Positions 63,412 to 64,000 of a stretch of 64,000 nucleotides of DNA are shown here, piece after piece (within the stretch, counting starts at the first letter, position 1; each line of letters begins with the position of its first letter). A model generated the notes under the pieces. It was given only the letters and a program-made list of their open reading frames with translations, made no database searches and had not been told where the DNA came from. Source of the DNA: an uncultured Clostridia bacterium (GTDB taxonomy: Bacteria > Bacillota_A > Clostridia > Christensenellales > Aristaeellaceae); NCBI GenBank assembly GCA_946613955.1, contig CAMOGC010000001.1, positions 3,287-67,286 of the forward strand, given 5' to 3'. The position numbers and the translations under genes were made by a program.

Positions 63412-63945
63412 TTGAAGTACATCCGCCGGGGAATCTGGTTTCTGGCCGGCCGGCTGCTGTTGATCTGCCTGCTGCTCAGCATTGCGGTGACGGTGTTTTA
63501 TTACGCAATGAATCTGAGCAATCTGCAGGTCATCCTGAAGGATGGGATGGCCAGCAGAGCTAAGGTGATCATGGGGATCGAAACGGATGCAACCGTCCTT
63601 CGCCGCTATTTTCAGGACGCCTACCTGGCCACTGATCAGGACTTGCAAACGGTCGGAAGCGCAGGAGCCCCTTATGCCGATTATAATGTTCGCGGGATTG
63701 ACCATCGATTGGAGATGGGTTTTGTCTGGACCTGGCCATGGGACAGCAACATTCGGCTGACCATTACGGAAAGCATACCCAGGATCGATGGACGGGTAAA
63801 GGGAACCCGAGCGGAAGAGGTGATTGCGCAGCGGGGCGCAAAGGCTGTATATCCTCCCGCGTGGCCGACCGCTCAATACAGGGTTGGCGTGGTCAAGGAA
63901 AACGGACAATGGAAAATCCGAACGCTGACGAGAATCGGGGAGTAA
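63412..63945 (+). CDS. Membrane-anchored protein of unknown function (177 aa)
   Basis: Not recognised. An N-terminal anchor helix (about 8-32) is followed by a soluble domain that ends with VVKENGQWKIRTLTRIG, a beta-hairpin ending common in small ligand-binding folds. The start is TTG 63412 with CGGAGGG upstream. It lies 24 bp after the NYN-LOTUS gene and ends just before a terminator, so the two are probably one transcript. Function unknown. Confidence 0.72.
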   Translation: MKYIRRGIWFLAGRLLLICLLLSIAVTVFYYAMNLSNLQVILKDGMASRAKVIMGIETDATVLRRYFQDAYLATDQDLQTVGSAGAPYADYNVRGIDHRLEMGFVWTWPWDSNIRLTITESIPRIDGRVKGTRAEEVIAQRGAKAVYPPAWPTAQYRVGVVKENGQWKIRTLTRIGE

Positions 63946-63952
63946 AAGAGAG

Positions 63953-63980
63953 AAAGACCGTGGCGAACGCGGTCTTTTTT
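63953..63980 (+). terminator. Terminator of the NYN-LOTUS operon
   Basis: AAAGACCG (63953-63960), 9-nt loop, CGGTCTTT (63970-63977), with more T residues following. Confidence 0.85.
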
Positions 63981-64000
63981 CGTTGCTTCTTTGGAAAGAA

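Overview
This is a 64 kb stretch of a GC-rich, anaerobic, Gram-positive-type (clostridial) chromosome. The lineage call rests on several things: a CIRCE-controlled hrcA-grpE-dnaK-dnaJ operon, the murB-rapZ-whiA gene order, small DUF1292, DUF896 and DUF1934 proteins, a four-cysteine ribosomal protein L28, a reverse-type rubrerythrin, and many sigma-A-like promoters with 16-18 bp spacing. A gut or rumen Clostridia such as Christensenellales fits, but that placement is inference. No tRNA, rRNA, CRISPR array, phage or insertion sequence was seen. Coding density is very high and only one gap exceeds 300 bp.

Layout. From 1 to 16159 the minus strand carries a cut-off membrane protein, a family-3 solute-binding protein, an M16C metallopeptidase, a heterodimeric ABC exporter, then a response regulator, a solute-binding protein, a histidine kinase, a phosphoglucomutase-type enzyme and a GH94 phosphorylase. 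From 16547 to 19722 the plus strand carries a divergent sugar ABC importer (binding protein and two permeases, no ATPase). Together these read as an uptake, sensing and phosphorolysis locus for a beta-linked disaccharide: the sugar is imported, GH94 splits it with phosphate, the mutase channels the sugar-1-phosphate, and a second binding protein encoded inside the two-component operon probably feeds the sensor kinase.

From 19803 to 29564 come dapF, two secreted proteins (one an amidase-type CHAP protein with a peptidoglycan-binding domain), ispE, a DUF1934 protein, a GT4 glycosyltransferase with a flippase-like membrane protein, an orphan NuoL-like subunit and rubrerythrin. From 29650 to 34712 an ABC-FtsX-adaptor system faces a GntR-family regulator across a shared promoter region.

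From 34836 to 46714 the plus strand carries secG, murB-rapZ-whiA with a GT-C-like membrane protein, a CofE-like and DUF1643 pair, a GT2-GtrA fusion, two Lgt-like membrane proteins lacking the usual catalytic histidine, small DUF proteins and a phosphodiester glycosidase. From 46841 to 50934 lies a second MacB-like system with two adaptors, one paralogous to the adaptor at 29650. Then come the heat-shock operon, topB, a polysaccharide pyruvyl transferase, rpmB (minus), two GT2 enzymes (minus), and an NYN-LOTUS protein whose reading frame has no ordinary start codon ahead of its first catalytic strand.

The most unusual items are the binding-protein/kinase/regulator triad, the Lgt-like pair, the shared soluble-adaptor family of the two FtsX systems, and the non-canonical start of the NYN-LOTUS gene. 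Assignments come from reading the sequence against remembered family motifs; no database search was run.
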